From: Streptomyces sp. NBC_00223
GTDB lineage: Bacteria; Actinomycetota; Actinomycetes; Streptomycetales; Streptomycetaceae
Direction: 5' to 3'
DNA length: 64,000 nucleotides
Assembly (NCBI RefSeq): GCF_036199905.1
Contig: NZ_CP108109.1
Span: forward strand, 6,454,501-6,518,500
Below, one piece after another: positions 28,414 through 36,576 of the stretch (its first letter is position 1; each line of letters opens with the position of its first letter). The notes beneath the pieces are model-generated. The model searched no databases, was not told the origin of the DNA, and saw only the letters and a list, made by a program, of their open reading frames with translations. Both the position numbers and the translations under genes were made by a program.

Positions 28414-29037
28414 TCAGACGGGAAGTTCGGTGATGCCGAGGGCGAAGTCCAAGTTCCCCACCCCGTGGTTGGCGAGGCCCACCGTGACCACGCCCGCTCC
28501 TTCCAGCCAGTGCGCCATTCTCAGGCCGCCGACGTCCAACGGGCGCAGCCCGAGGCTCTCGATGAACGCCTCCACACTTGCCTTGGCCTGCGCATTATCG
28601 CCAGCGATGAAGACGTCGGGCCGGCCCTTCTCCAGGACGTGACGGAAGATGGTGTTGAACGCCTTCACCACGCTGGCGCCGGCCGGGGCCGCCTTGGCGA
28701 CTTCCTGCGCTATCGAGGTCTCCTGGCGGTGGGCCAGCCCGTCGAACGCGGAATTGAAGGGATTGCTGATGTCGACGATGACCTTGCCCGCGAGAGCGTC
28801 TCCGTACTGGGCGACGACCGGCACGACACCGTCGTACAAGAGGGCCACGATGACGATGTCCCCGGCCGGGGCGGTGCCCCATTCTCCTGTCGTGGCGCCG
28901 CCACCGAGAGCCTTGGCCAGGTCAGCGGCCTTGGACTGATCGCGGCCCATGACCTCGACGGTGTTGCCGCCCGCTACCGCCCGCGCGCCGATGGTGCGGG
29001 CCATGTTCCCGGTGTCGATGATGCTGATGTTGCTCAT
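28414..29037 (-). CDS. NADPH/F420-type dinucleotide-binding oxidoreductase
   Basis: A 207-aa Rossmann protein resembling NADPH-dependent F420 reductases (COG2085). The start SNISIIDTGNMARTIGARA has Asp where the first glycine of GxGxxG normally lies (IIDTGNM instead of IIGTGNM), which may weaken or alter cofactor binding. VIVALLYDGVVPVV and KVIVDISNPF are typical second-half strands, and a helix with VVKAFNTIFRHVLE follows. It lies 33 bp downstream of the SDR gene in the same direction and is probably co-transcribed. The substrate is unknown. Confidence 0.75.
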   Translation of the reverse strand: MSNISIIDTGNMARTIGARAVAGGNTVEVMGRDQSKAADLAKALGGGATTGEWGTAPAGDIVIVALLYDGVVPVVAQYGDALAGKVIVDISNPFNSAFDGLAHRQETSIAQEVAKAAPAGASVVKAFNTIFRHVLEKGRPDVFIAGDNAQAKASVEAFIESLGLRPLDVGGLRMAHWLEGAGVVTVGLANHGVGNLDFALGITELPV

Positions 29038-29070
29038 GAGGTGTCCTGCCCTGGTTGTGTGTTGTTCGGT

Positions 29071-29805
29071 TCAGATGGCGGTGGTGCCGCCGTCGGCGAC
29101 GAGTTCCATGCCGTTGACGTAGCTGGAGTCGTCAGAGGCGAGGAAGAGGGCGGCGGTGGCGATTTCGTCGGGGCGGCCCATCTGGCCGCGGGGGATGAGG
29201 GACTCGAACTGGCGCTTGGTGGCCTCGTCGAAGAGTTCTTCCTGCTTGGCGGTGGCGACCTGACCGGGGGTCAGGACGTTGACGCGGATGCGGCGGTCCT
29301 TGAGCTCGTTGAGCCAGACGCGGGCCCATGCCTGCTGGACGGCCTTGCTGCCGGCGTAGACGCTCCAGCCGGGGAAGGCGCCGAGGGAGGCGTTGGAGCC
29401 GGTCATGAGGATGGAGCCGCCGTCGTTGAAGAGCGGGAGGGCCTTCTGGACGGTGAACAGGGTGCCGCGGGCGTTGAGCCAGAACGCGGCGTGGAAGTGG
29501 GCCTCGGTGATCTCGCCGAGAGGGGCGGGCTCGCCCACCCCGGCGCTGGCCCACAGCACGTCGAGGCTTCCCTTCTCCCGCTTGACGGTGTCGTACAGGC
29601 GGTCCAGGTCGTTCAGGTCGGCGGCGTCGCCCTGGACGCCGGTGACGTTGCGGCCGATCTGCTTCACGGCCTCGTCCAGGGCGTCCTGGCGGCGGCCGGT
29701 GATGAAGACGTGCGCTCCCTCGTCGACGAACAGCTTCGCGCCGGCCAGCGCCATGCCGGTGGTGCCGCCGGTGATGACCGCTACCTTGCCGTCGAGCTTT
29801 CCCAT
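29071..29805 (-). CDS. Short-chain dehydrogenase/reductase (SDR)
   Basis: A classical 244-aa SDR. The cofactor loop is TGGTTGMA, catalytic Ser is in LMTGSNASLG, and YAGSK supplies Tyr and Lys. The C-terminus GMELVADGGTTAI is standard. The start at 29805 is chosen because CAAGGGAG precedes the ATG. It is transcribed divergently from a TetR regulator across three TGTACA-containing sites, so it is a probable target of that regulator. Confidence 0.88.
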   Translation of the reverse strand: MGKLDGKVAVITGGTTGMALAGAKLFVDEGAHVFITGRRQDALDEAVKQIGRNVTGVQGDAADLNDLDRLYDTVKREKGSLDVLWASAGVGEPAPLGEITEAHFHAAFWLNARGTLFTVQKALPLFNDGGSILMTGSNASLGAFPGWSVYAGSKAVQQAWARVWLNELKDRRIRVNVLTPGQVATAKQEELFDEATKRQFESLIPRGQMGRPDEIATAALFLASDDSSYVNGMELVADGGTTAI

Positions 29806-29832
29806 AGTCGCTCCCTTGGGTCGGTGGTGCCG

Positions 29833-29917
29833 TGTACACCTGGGGGTGACGGTGTTATGTACACCGCTCTGTGTGCTTACGGTATCGGGCGGGCGGCCGG
29901 GACGCAAACTATGTACA
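29833..29917. promoter_or_regulatory. Three TGTACA operator-like sites between SDR and TetR genes
   Basis: TGTACA followed by CC occurs at 29833, 29858 and 29912. The middle copy lies in the imperfect palindrome GGTGTTATGTACACC (29851-29865). The third overlaps the expected -35 region of the TetR gene, whose -10-like TACCAT is at 29939. This arrangement fits divergent repression by the neighbouring TetR protein. Confidence 0.5.
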
Positions 29918-29950
29918 CCGGTCGTTACCCAGCTGGGGTACCATGGATCC

Positions 29951-30562
29951 ATGACGGAGTTGGAGAAGGGCCCCAAGGGCAGCCGCCGCGGCCGGGGCGC
30001 CCGCGAGCGCATCCTCAGCGCGTCCCAGCAACTGTTCCGTGAGCAGGGCATCAACCGAACCGGAATGGACCAACTTTGCGCGGCGGCCCAGGTGTCCAAG
30101 CGCACGGCCTACCAGCACTTCACCGGCAAGGACGAACTCGTCGCCGAGTACCTGCGCCGGTTCGACCCCTCCGTTCTGTCCGGCGTGTTCGACCGCACCG
30201 ACCTCACGCCCCGCGAACGGCTCCTCGCCGCCTTCGACATCCCCCCCACCACCCCCCTGTGCCCCTACATCGCCGCCGCCGTCGAACTCCACGACCCCCA
30301 GCACCCCGCATCCCAGTACGCACGCGACTACAAGAAAGCCGTCGCCGCGCGGCTCGCCGACACCGCCCGCGAAGCCGGCGCCGCCGACCCTGAACAGCTC
30401 GGCGAGCAGCTCGCGCTGCTCATCGACGGCGCCGCGGCCCGCACCCGGGTCCTCAACGCCGACGCCTTCCCCGCCGCCGCCGCCATCGCCGCCGTCCTCA
30501 TCGACAACGCCATCCCCGCCACAGCCGGCGATGACCGGCGACGGGAGGAAGTGTCAAGTTGA
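29951..30562 (+). CDS. TetR-family transcriptional regulator
   Basis: About 203 aa. The N-terminal helix-turn-helix (ARERILSASQQLFREQGINRTGMDQLCAAAQVSKRTAYQHF, residues about 18-58) is canonical TetR. The remainder is a helical ligand-binding domain. The ATG is 6 nt after TACCAT, indicating a leaderless mRNA. It is divergent from the SDR-oxidoreductase pair and likely represses both. A perfect 9-bp inverted repeat covers its stop codon. Confidence 0.88.
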   Translation: MTELEKGPKGSRRGRGARERILSASQQLFREQGINRTGMDQLCAAAQVSKRTAYQHFTGKDELVAEYLRRFDPSVLSGVFDRTDLTPRERLLAAFDIPPTTPLCPYIAAAVELHDPQHPASQYARDYKKAVAARLADTAREAGAADPEQLGEQLALLIDGAAARTRVLNADAFPAAAAIAAVLIDNAIPATAGDDRRREEVSS

Positions 30563-30570
30563 CTTGACAC
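30551..30570. promoter_or_regulatory. Palindrome over the TetR gene stop codon
   Basis: GTGTCAAGTTGACTTGACAC is a perfect 9-bp inverted repeat with a 2-base centre. The loop is too small for an efficient terminator, so an operator is more likely. It may once have served the gene whose fragment follows. Confidence 0.35.
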
Positions 30571-30573
30571 TCC

Positions 30574-30720
30574 GAGGCCGGGCTGGACGTGGTGCCGGTC
30601 GCGCGGCTGCACCCGCTGGTACGCGACACCAGCCGCCCGGCACCTGGCCCGGGCCTGCCGGCTTTTACGGAACTGGCCGCCCGCCCGCTGAAGGCCGCAG
30701 CACGCCAGGTCAGCGCGTAA
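30574..30720 (+). pseudogene. C-terminal gene fragment
   Basis: An open frame ending in TAA reads EAGLDVVPVARLHPLVRDTS and continues to RPLKAAARQVSA with GC-rich third positions, but has no start codon. It looks like the tail of a gene lost at the repeat B junction. The family is not recognised. Confidence 0.3.
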
Positions 30721-30758
30721 ACGGCGGCTCCGCCGCAGGTCAGGACGTTGCCGGATTG

Positions 30759-30985
30759 GTTCATCACCAACTCCGCCTCCACGCTGGATCGCGCGCGGAT
30801 CGACGTCTGACCTGCGGGGGAGCGGGCGGGTGGCTCGGTGCTCCTCCTCCGGTCCGCACACGTTCCGCGAACCGCGTTGACGTCACGTCAGCGCGGGGGA
30901 GTGGTTACGGCGCCTCCTGGGGCCCGGTGCCGCCCTCGTCGGGGCTGTCCGCACAGGCGCTGTCGACGGTGGCCCGGGTCCGTTC
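30759..30985. repeat. Direct repeat B (attR-like): displaced parE 3' end plus second integrase tail
   Basis: The counterpart of 26301-26527. It starts with the last 17 codons of parE, including the TGA, detached from any upstream parE sequence. On the minus strand it ends with an integrase C-terminal tail (VERTRATVDSACADSPDEGG...QEAP). The differing integrase tail means it is not a simple recent copy of A. The rest of the 30563-31183 interval holds no intact gene. Confidence 0.75.
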
Positions 30986-31183
30986 CACTCGGCCCGAGAC
31001 GTGGACGGCCTCGCACCGCCTTGAGCAGGCAGCCCGCTTCGCCGTGCTGGACCCAGGGCACACCCGGGAACGTATCGCTGATCTGCTCGGCTGCTGCTCC
31101 GGCTCCACGATGTCCTGTTCCGCCTCAACGTGTGGCGGCAGTCCATGCGCCGGGCTGACTGTCGCTGTGATCGGGCAGCGGGG

Positions 31184-31909
31184 TCAGTGGCCGGTCTTGA
31201 GGCGCTGGTACTGGGCTTCGAGCAGGGATGTCAGCTGGGCGCGGGAAGGGGATGAGCCGTCCGTGGCGTCGAGTCTGATGGTGATCTGGACATCGCCTTG
31301 ATAGGTGAACGCGAGGAGCTGGTGGTACTTCGAGCCAGGGATGGTCTGCTCGGCGCCGACGGGGAACGGCTCGTTCAGCTTCAGCGGACGGATCTCGGGC
31401 CCGCTGTAATGATGTTGCCGGTAGTACGCCGCAGCCAGGGAGGGACTGCCGAATCGTGCGAGTTTGATGTCGACTTGGACATGGCTGCCGGGCGCACTGT
31501 AAGCACGGGAGTAGCCGGTCTTGAAGCCGTACTTCCGGAGCACCGTCGCCGCCGCGGTGGCGTCCGGGTTGTCCACGATGTTCACCGGGGTGAGGAGCTC
31601 GCCGTCCGGATCGCCGAGAGGCACGGCGGACTCGGGTATCGGAAGGAAGAAGTAGCGCAGGTCGCCGGTGTGCACGCCGTTCGTCACATGGCCGGTCACC
31701 GGCGGAGGCGTGGTCGTTGGGGGCGCAGTCGGCGAGGCGGTGACCGTAGGGGTCGCAGTGCGAGCCTTGACGGTTGGCGCACTCTGCGACTTTCCCTGTG
31801 CTGCGCAGCCGGTGATCACCGAGGCGCTCACCACGGCCAGGGTGGCCAGGACGGCAGTCCTCGACCGACGTCCGAAGTGCCTCTGCGTACCGCTGCCTTG
31901 CCCCGTCAC
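31184..31909 (-). CDS. Putative lipoprotein of unknown function
   Basis: 241 aa starting at a GTG preceded by AGGGGGA. A basic N-terminus leads to a hydrophobic segment and lipobox (AVVSASVITGCAAQ), then a Thr/Pro linker. The extracytoplasmic domain (FGSPSLAAAYYRQHHYSGPE, FTYQGDVQITIRLDATD) resembles small sensor-like domains of actinobacterial lipoproteins, but I do not recognise it. It lies between repeats B and C and is the only intact gene of that interval. Confidence 0.65.
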   Translation of the reverse strand: MTGQGSGTQRHFGRRSRTAVLATLAVVSASVITGCAAQGKSQSAPTVKARTATPTVTASPTAPPTTTPPPVTGHVTNGVHTGDLRYFFLPIPESAVPLGDPDGELLTPVNIVDNPDATAAATVLRKYGFKTGYSRAYSAPGSHVQVDIKLARFGSPSLAAAYYRQHHYSGPEIRPLKLNEPFPVGAEQTIPGSKYHQLLAFTYQGDVQITIRLDATDGSSPSRAQLTSLLEAQYQRLKTGH

Positions 31910-32070
31910 AAGATCCCCCTGGTGTCTTCCGCTCGTGCGGTGTGCACGGAGGAGTCCTATCACCTGGAGCCCCGGCCACTGGGCGGAGGGGCTCCCGAAG
32001 GCGAGGAGCCGGCCGCCCCGCGTGCTGCGCCGGTCCGCGATCAGGCCGCAGCCCCACTGACGCCAGGCCG

Positions 32071-32142
32071 GCGCGGGGGAGTGATCACGCCACCCCTGGA
32101 CGCCACCCCTGGGCCTCGGCGTCGCCCTCGTCGGGGCCGTCC
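32071..32142. repeat. Partial repeat C: third integrase 3' end
   Basis: GCGCGGGGGAGTG-T-ACGCC and GTCGCCCTCGTCGGGGCCGT match repeats A and B with a short insertion. On the minus strand it encodes PDGPDEGDAEAQG, parallel to the DGPDEGDTGPQ integrase tail of repeat A. It lacks the parE-derived half. It is probably the remnant of a third related insertion. Confidence 0.5.
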
Positions 32143-32982
32143 GGAAGCGGAGGAGGGGAGGCCGACAGCGAAGGTCCAAGCGAAGGTCCAGGTGCCGTGC
32201 CCGGGATCAGTAGTGAGACGGGGCCCTGTGTGTGCGCCGAGTCGGCGCCGTTGCCGGTCGTCAGGCACGAGAGCCCGACGAGCCCGACGAGCCCGACGTC
32301 TTCGCAGATCGCGACTGAGCCTCGCAACCTTCGACGACCTGAACTTGCAGCTCGCAGTACCTTTCGGCACCCACAGGCCCGAGTTCGTCGACGGCTGTCC
32401 GACCGAGACCGGCCTGATCGTCCGCCCGTCCTGATCCGAGACGAAATCACGCATACAGCTCAGTAGCTGATGTTCCGTCACAGGCATACCAGAGACTACG
32501 AAACCCTCCCGTTCGGCCCAAAGCCGTGATGCGTCCTGCGATGCGAGACGACGTCGGCGGGCGTATAGCGGACGAAGTCACCTTGATGTGGTGAGACGCT
32601 TACTGGGGTCATAAAGAACAAATCAAACCCCCAATAACGGGTCATAGAGAACAAATCAAACCCCATTGATGGTCGAATTAAGTCGGATTTTAGCAATTCT
32701 GGTGTGCTCCTCTCGGGATGCCTAGTAACGTAACCATTGCCAGTCGGCGGGGGCGGTCTGGAAACGGTGGATCCGACTGATGGCAACGGGGTAGGAATCA
32801 GCGCTCGACGCAGTGCTCCCCGGGGAATCCATGGGTCGGACGACGTGAATTCATAATCAATTGGAGTGACGCTGTCGTGATCGGTCGCGCCCCGAAATCG
32901 GGGGTGATTCGTCTGGTCAGGGCAACGTCTATTGGTCGCTGCCGGCTGGACGTTCGGCCGTAGGCGAGACGTAGATCGGGGG
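32143..32982. other. Gene-poor, lower-GC interval upstream of the acyl-AMP ligase operon
   Basis: No convincing gene is seen. From about 32480 the base composition drops visibly, with A/T-rich stretches unlike the flanks. It contains the two 33-bp repeats at 32606. A minus-strand frame near 32090-32487 begins plausibly (VTEHQLLSCMRDFVS) but degenerates into low complexity; it may be gene debris. Confidence 0.5.
32606..32671. repeat. Two tandem 33-bp A/T-rich repeats upstream of the operon
   Basis: Each unit begins GGGTCATA, then A or G, AGAACAAATCAAACCCC, then diverges. The units are exactly 33 bp apart (three helical turns). They lie about 310 bp upstream of the first operon gene. They are candidates for regulator binding sites. 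Confidence 0.55.
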
Positions 32983-34758
32983 ATGGTCTTGCAAAGGCAA
33001 GAGAATTTCACTGAGCTTGTACTGCGCCGCGCCGCCGAGCTGTCGGACAAGGACGCGTATCTATTCCTGCCCGGCAACACACCGGGTGTTGTCGCGCAGC
33101 GGCTGACCTATGCGGATTTGGACGCCGAGGCCAAGCGGATCGCCTCGTGGCTACAGCAGCACGGCGCGGTCGGCGGGCAGGTGCTGCTGCTTTATCCCTC
33201 GGGCCTGGACTTCGTCAAGGCGTTCATCGGCTGCCTCTACGCGGGTTCGGTCGCGGTCCCGGCGCCGCTGCCGGGTGACCAGAACAACCAGTCCGCACGG
33301 CTCACAGGAATTCTGCGCGACGCCGAGGTGCGCGCGGTGCTCACCGACTCGGCCAACGAGCCGGGCGTCAGCGCCTGGCTGCGCGAATCGGGCGTCACCG
33401 GCGTCAGTGTCATGGCCAGCGACGACCTCGCGAAGGGCGAGGTGGGGGCGTGGGCGCAGCCGCGGCTCACCGTCGATTCGCTGGCATTTCTTCAGTACAC
33501 CTCCGGTTCCACCAGCGAGCCCAAGGGCGTCATGGTCTCGCACCGGAACCTGATGGCCAATGAGCTCGCCATCTCGCACGCACTCGGCACGCACGAGGGT
33601 ACCCGCATGGGCTGCTGGCTGCCCGCTTACCACGACATGGGCCTGATCGGGCACATACTCCACCCGCTGTTCGTCGGCGGCTCGGTCGCGCTGATGTCCC
33701 CGGTCTCCTTCCTCATGCGGCCGGTGCGCTGGCTGCAGATGATCACCGAGTACCGGGTCACCGTGGGCGGCGGCCCCAACTTCGGCTACGACCTGTGCCT
33801 GCGCCGGGTCACCGACGAGCAGTTGGCCACCCTGGACCTGAGCGGCTGGGAGCATGCCTGCAACGGGGCGGAGCCGATCCGGGCGGAGACGGTGCGCGCG
33901 TTCACCGAGCGGTTCGCCCCCGCCGGCTTTCGCGCAGAGGCATTCTCCCCCTGCTACGGCATGGCCGAGACCACTCTGCTGATCTCCGGTGTGCCGACGG
34001 GCCAGGGCCCCGTCTATCGCACCGTGGACGCGGTGGAGCTGGAGCAAGGACAGCTGTGCGACGCCCTGCCGGGTGGCGGCACCCGGACGCTGGTCAGCAG
34101 CGGTGTGGTCGACCCGGCCGACTTCAGCGTGAAGATCGTCGATCCGGACGGCTTCGCCGAGCAGCCCGAGGGGCGGGTCGGCGAGATCTGGATCAAGGGC
34201 GCCAGCGTCGCCTCGGGCTACTGGAAGCGCCCCGAGACCAACGCGGAGGTCTTCAACGCCCGGATCGTGTCAGCGGCGGGCACGGATCCGGGCTGGCTGC
34301 GCACCGGCGACCTCGGCGTACTGGACGCCGGGCAGCTCTACGTGACCGGCCGCCTCAAGGAGATGATCCTGATCAACGGGCGGAACATCTACCCGCACGA
34401 CGTCGAGCGCGAGGTGCAGTCCCTGCACCCGGCCTTCCGCGGGGGCGCCGGCGCGGCCTTCTCGGTGGACGACGGCGAGGAGCATCTGGTCCTGGTGCAG
34501 GAGATCCGCCGCGCCGCGGTGCAGGACCCGGAGGTGCTGTGCGCCGAAGTGCGCGCCCACGTCCGCCGGGAGTTCCAGGCCAGCTGCAGCGTGCTACTGG
34601 TACGCCCGGCCACGGTGCGCAAGACCACCAGCGGCAAGATCCAGCGCTCCCTGATGCGCTCGTTGCTGCTGGAGGACCGACTGGCCGCGGTGCATCAGGA
34701 TCTGGACAAGCGAGTGGCCAACCTCGCGTCCAGCCCGACAGTCACCTCGGTGGGTTGA
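32983..34758 (+). CDS. Fatty acyl-AMP ligase (FAAL)
   Basis: Activates a fatty acid as acyl-adenylate and loads it onto a carrier protein rather than CoA. 591 aa. The AMP-binding loop is YTSGSTSEPK at 172-181. WLPAYHDMGLIGHI and GGGPNFGYDLC are characteristic FAAL signatures. YGMAETTLL binds adenine, and TGDLG and GRLKEMIL mark the hinge. The catalytic lysine is in KTTSGKIQRS. The ATG at 32983 follows CGGGGG. It is the first of eight same-strand genes; the acyl carrier protein four genes on is the presumed acceptor. Confidence 0.93.
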   Translation: MVLQRQENFTELVLRRAAELSDKDAYLFLPGNTPGVVAQRLTYADLDAEAKRIASWLQQHGAVGGQVLLLYPSGLDFVKAFIGCLYAGSVAVPAPLPGDQNNQSARLTGILRDAEVRAVLTDSANEPGVSAWLRESGVTGVSVMASDDLAKGEVGAWAQPRLTVDSLAFLQYTSGSTSEPKGVMVSHRNLMANELAISHALGTHEGTRMGCWLPAYHDMGLIGHILHPLFVGGSVALMSPVSFLMRPVRWLQMITEYRVTVGGGPNFGYDLCLRRVTDEQLATLDLSGWEHACNGAEPIRAETVRAFTERFAPAGFRAEAFSPCYGMAETTLLISGVPTGQGPVYRTVDAVELEQGQLCDALPGGGTRTLVSSGVVDPADFSVKIVDPDGFAEQPEGRVGEIWIKGASVASGYWKRPETNAEVFNARIVSAAGTDPGWLRTGDLGVLDAGQLYVTGRLKEMILINGRNIYPHDVEREVQSLHPAFRGGAGAAFSVDDGEEHLVLVQEIRRAAVQDPEVLCAEVRAHVRREFQASCSVLLVRPATVRKTTSGKIQRSLMRSLLLEDRLAAVHQDLDKRVANLASSPTVTSVG

Positions 34759-34761
34759 GCC

Positions 34762-36576
34762 GTGGACCACACGCCTTACCGCCTCGCCGAGCAGTTGGAG
34801 TGGGATCTCGGCGACCCGAAGGAGCCGGGGACGCTGTTCAGCCACGCCCACAGCCTGGCGCTGGACGAGCAGGAGGAGTTCCCGGCCGCGCTCTGCGCCC
34901 TGCTGGACGAACTCGGCCTGCACGAGTTCTACGTCCCTGTCGCCCACGGTGGCCGGCTGACGGACTACGAGCAGCTGGTGCAGCTGATGCGCACGGTGGC
35001 CCGCCGCGATCTGACGGTGGCGATCGCCCATGGCAAGACTTATCTGGGCGCGGTCTGCGTCTGGGTGGACGGCTCGGCGGAGCAGTGCCGGCGGCTCGGT
35101 GAGGCCATCGCCTCCCGACTGCCGGTCTGTCTCGCGCTGACCGAGCGTGCCCACGGCAGCGACCTGTTGGCCGGCGACGTCGTCGCGGAGCCGGACGCGG
35201 CCGCGGGCTATCTGGTCAGCGGGGAGAAGTGGCTGATCAACAACGCCACGCGTGGCAGCCTGCTGTCCGTGCTCTCCCGCACCGATCCGGCGGGCGGCCC
35301 GCGGGGCTACTCCGTGCTGCTGGTGGACAAGCGCACACTGCCGGCCGACACGTATCGACACCTGGACAAAGTGCGCACGCATGGCATCCGCGGCGCGGAC
35401 ATCTCCGGGATCGCCTTCGACCGGGCCCCGGTTCCCACCGACGCCGTGGTCGGCGAGGTGGGGGGTGGCCTGGAGACCGTGCTCAAGGCGCTTCAGCTGA
35501 CTCGCACCATGTGCGTCGCGCTCTCCCTGGGCGCCGCCGACCACGCGCTCGCGCTCGGCTACGACTTCGCCGCCGAGCGCGGCCTGTACGGCCGGTCGCT
35601 GATCGATCTGCCGCAGGCGCGCCGGACCCTGGCCGAGAGCACCGCAGACGTGCTGGCCGACGAGGCGCTGGCGCTGGTCGTGGCCCGCGCGGTGCAGACC
35701 GTACCGGCGGAGCTCTCGGTCATCGCCGCGGTCACCAAGTACCTGGTGCCGACCCGTACCGAGGCGGTCGTCACTGCGATGACCCGGCTGCTCGGCGCCC
35801 GTGCCTTCCTCAAGGTCGTCTACGCCGGCGGACGTTTCCAGAAGGTGGACCGAGACCACCGGATCGTCGGCCTCTTCGACGGCAACACCCTGGTCAACCT
35901 CAATTCACTGATCAGCCAGTTCCGCGTGCTGGTGCGGGCCCATGAGCGCGGCACCGGGGATGTGCGGGGAGCAGTCGCCGCGTTCCGCCTCACCGCGCCG
36001 TTGCCGCCCGTCGCCCTCGACCGGCTCTCACTGATCTCCCGCCACGGCAGTGGTGTCCTGGCCGCACTGCCCGGCTGCGTCGAGCAGTTGCGCCGCGTCG
36101 CCGCGCGGAATCCGGCGGTCGAGCCCGCCCTGCGCGCCGCCGAACGGCTGTTGGCCGTGGTGGACCAGGTGCATGCGGAGATGGCCGAGCTTCAGGAGTC
36201 GCAGACCGAGGTGCCGCCGGCCGCCTTCGAGACCGCCCGCCGATTCACGCTGTGCTTCGCCGCAGCGGCCTGCGTCGGCCTGTGGACGCACAGCCGCGTC
36301 GACGCGGAGGCGGGCGCGACGGCGCGCCTGTGGCGGGATGCCCTGTGGCTGCGGGCCGCGCTTGCCCGGCTGCTGACCGCGTTGGGCCTGCCCGACGCGG
36401 CGGACCCGGAGGCGTTGGACGAAGTGCTCGACGCCGCCGGCGCCTTGCACGCCGAAGGCCGGCTGGTCTCGCTGCTGCCGTTGTCGCTGCGTCCCGCCGG
36501 TTCGGCGGGGGACGGAACGGACCGGCCGGCCGCCGCCGTTCACGCTCACGCGCCGGCACGGGGGAGCACATCATGA
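34762..36576 (+). CDS. Acyl-CoA dehydrogenase-like flavoprotein 1
   Basis: 604 aa; the GTG starts 3 bp after the FAAL stop. The central FAD domain is typical of acyl-CoA dehydrogenases (LALTERAHGSDLLA, VSGEKWLINNATRG, SVLSRTDPAGGPRGYSVLLVD). The helical C-domain includes GRSLIDLPQARRTLAEST. At the place of the usual catalytic glutamate (YEGT) it reads LFDGNT, with Asp. A C-terminal extension of about 200 residues is helical and unrecognised. It probably introduces a double bond into a carrier-bound acyl chain. Confidence 0.85.
   Translation: MDHTPYRLAEQLEWDLGDPKEPGTLFSHAHSLALDEQEEFPAALCALLDELGLHEFYVPVAHGGRLTDYEQLVQLMRTVARRDLTVAIAHGKTYLGAVCVWVDGSAEQCRRLGEAIASRLPVCLALTERAHGSDLLAGDVVAEPDAAAGYLVSGEKWLINNATRGSLLSVLSRTDPAGGPRGYSVLLVDKRTLPADTYRHLDKVRTHGIRGADISGIAFDRAPVPTDAVVGEVGGGLETVLKALQLTRTMCVALSLGAADHALALGYDFAAERGLYGRSLIDLPQARRTLAESTADVLADEALALVVARAVQTVPAELSVIAAVTKYLVPTRTEAVVTAMTRLLGARAFLKVVYAGGRFQKVDRDHRIVGLFDGNTLVNLNSLISQFRVLVRAHERGTGDVRGAVAAFRLTAPLPPVALDRLSLISRHGSGVLAALPGCVEQLRRVAARNPAVEPALRAAERLLAVVDQVHAEMAELQESQTEVPPAAFETARRFTLCFAAAACVGLWTHSRVDAEAGATARLWRDALWLRAALARLLTALGLPDAADPEALDEVLDAAGALHAEGRLVSLLPLSLRPAGSAGDGTDRPAAAVHAHAPARGSTS

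Noticed and set aside
31018..31150. Plus-strand stretch reading RLEQAARFAVLDPGHTRERIADLLG next to repeat B
   Set aside because: It looks briefly protein-like but has no start, no continuation and lies opposite the integrase tail; not enough to call a gene fragment.
32496..33080. Minus-strand 194-codon frame upstream of the acyl-AMP ligase
   Set aside because: It overlaps the FAAL start and the 33-bp repeats, has no ribosome-binding site and no recognisable fold; composition is that of non-coding DNA.
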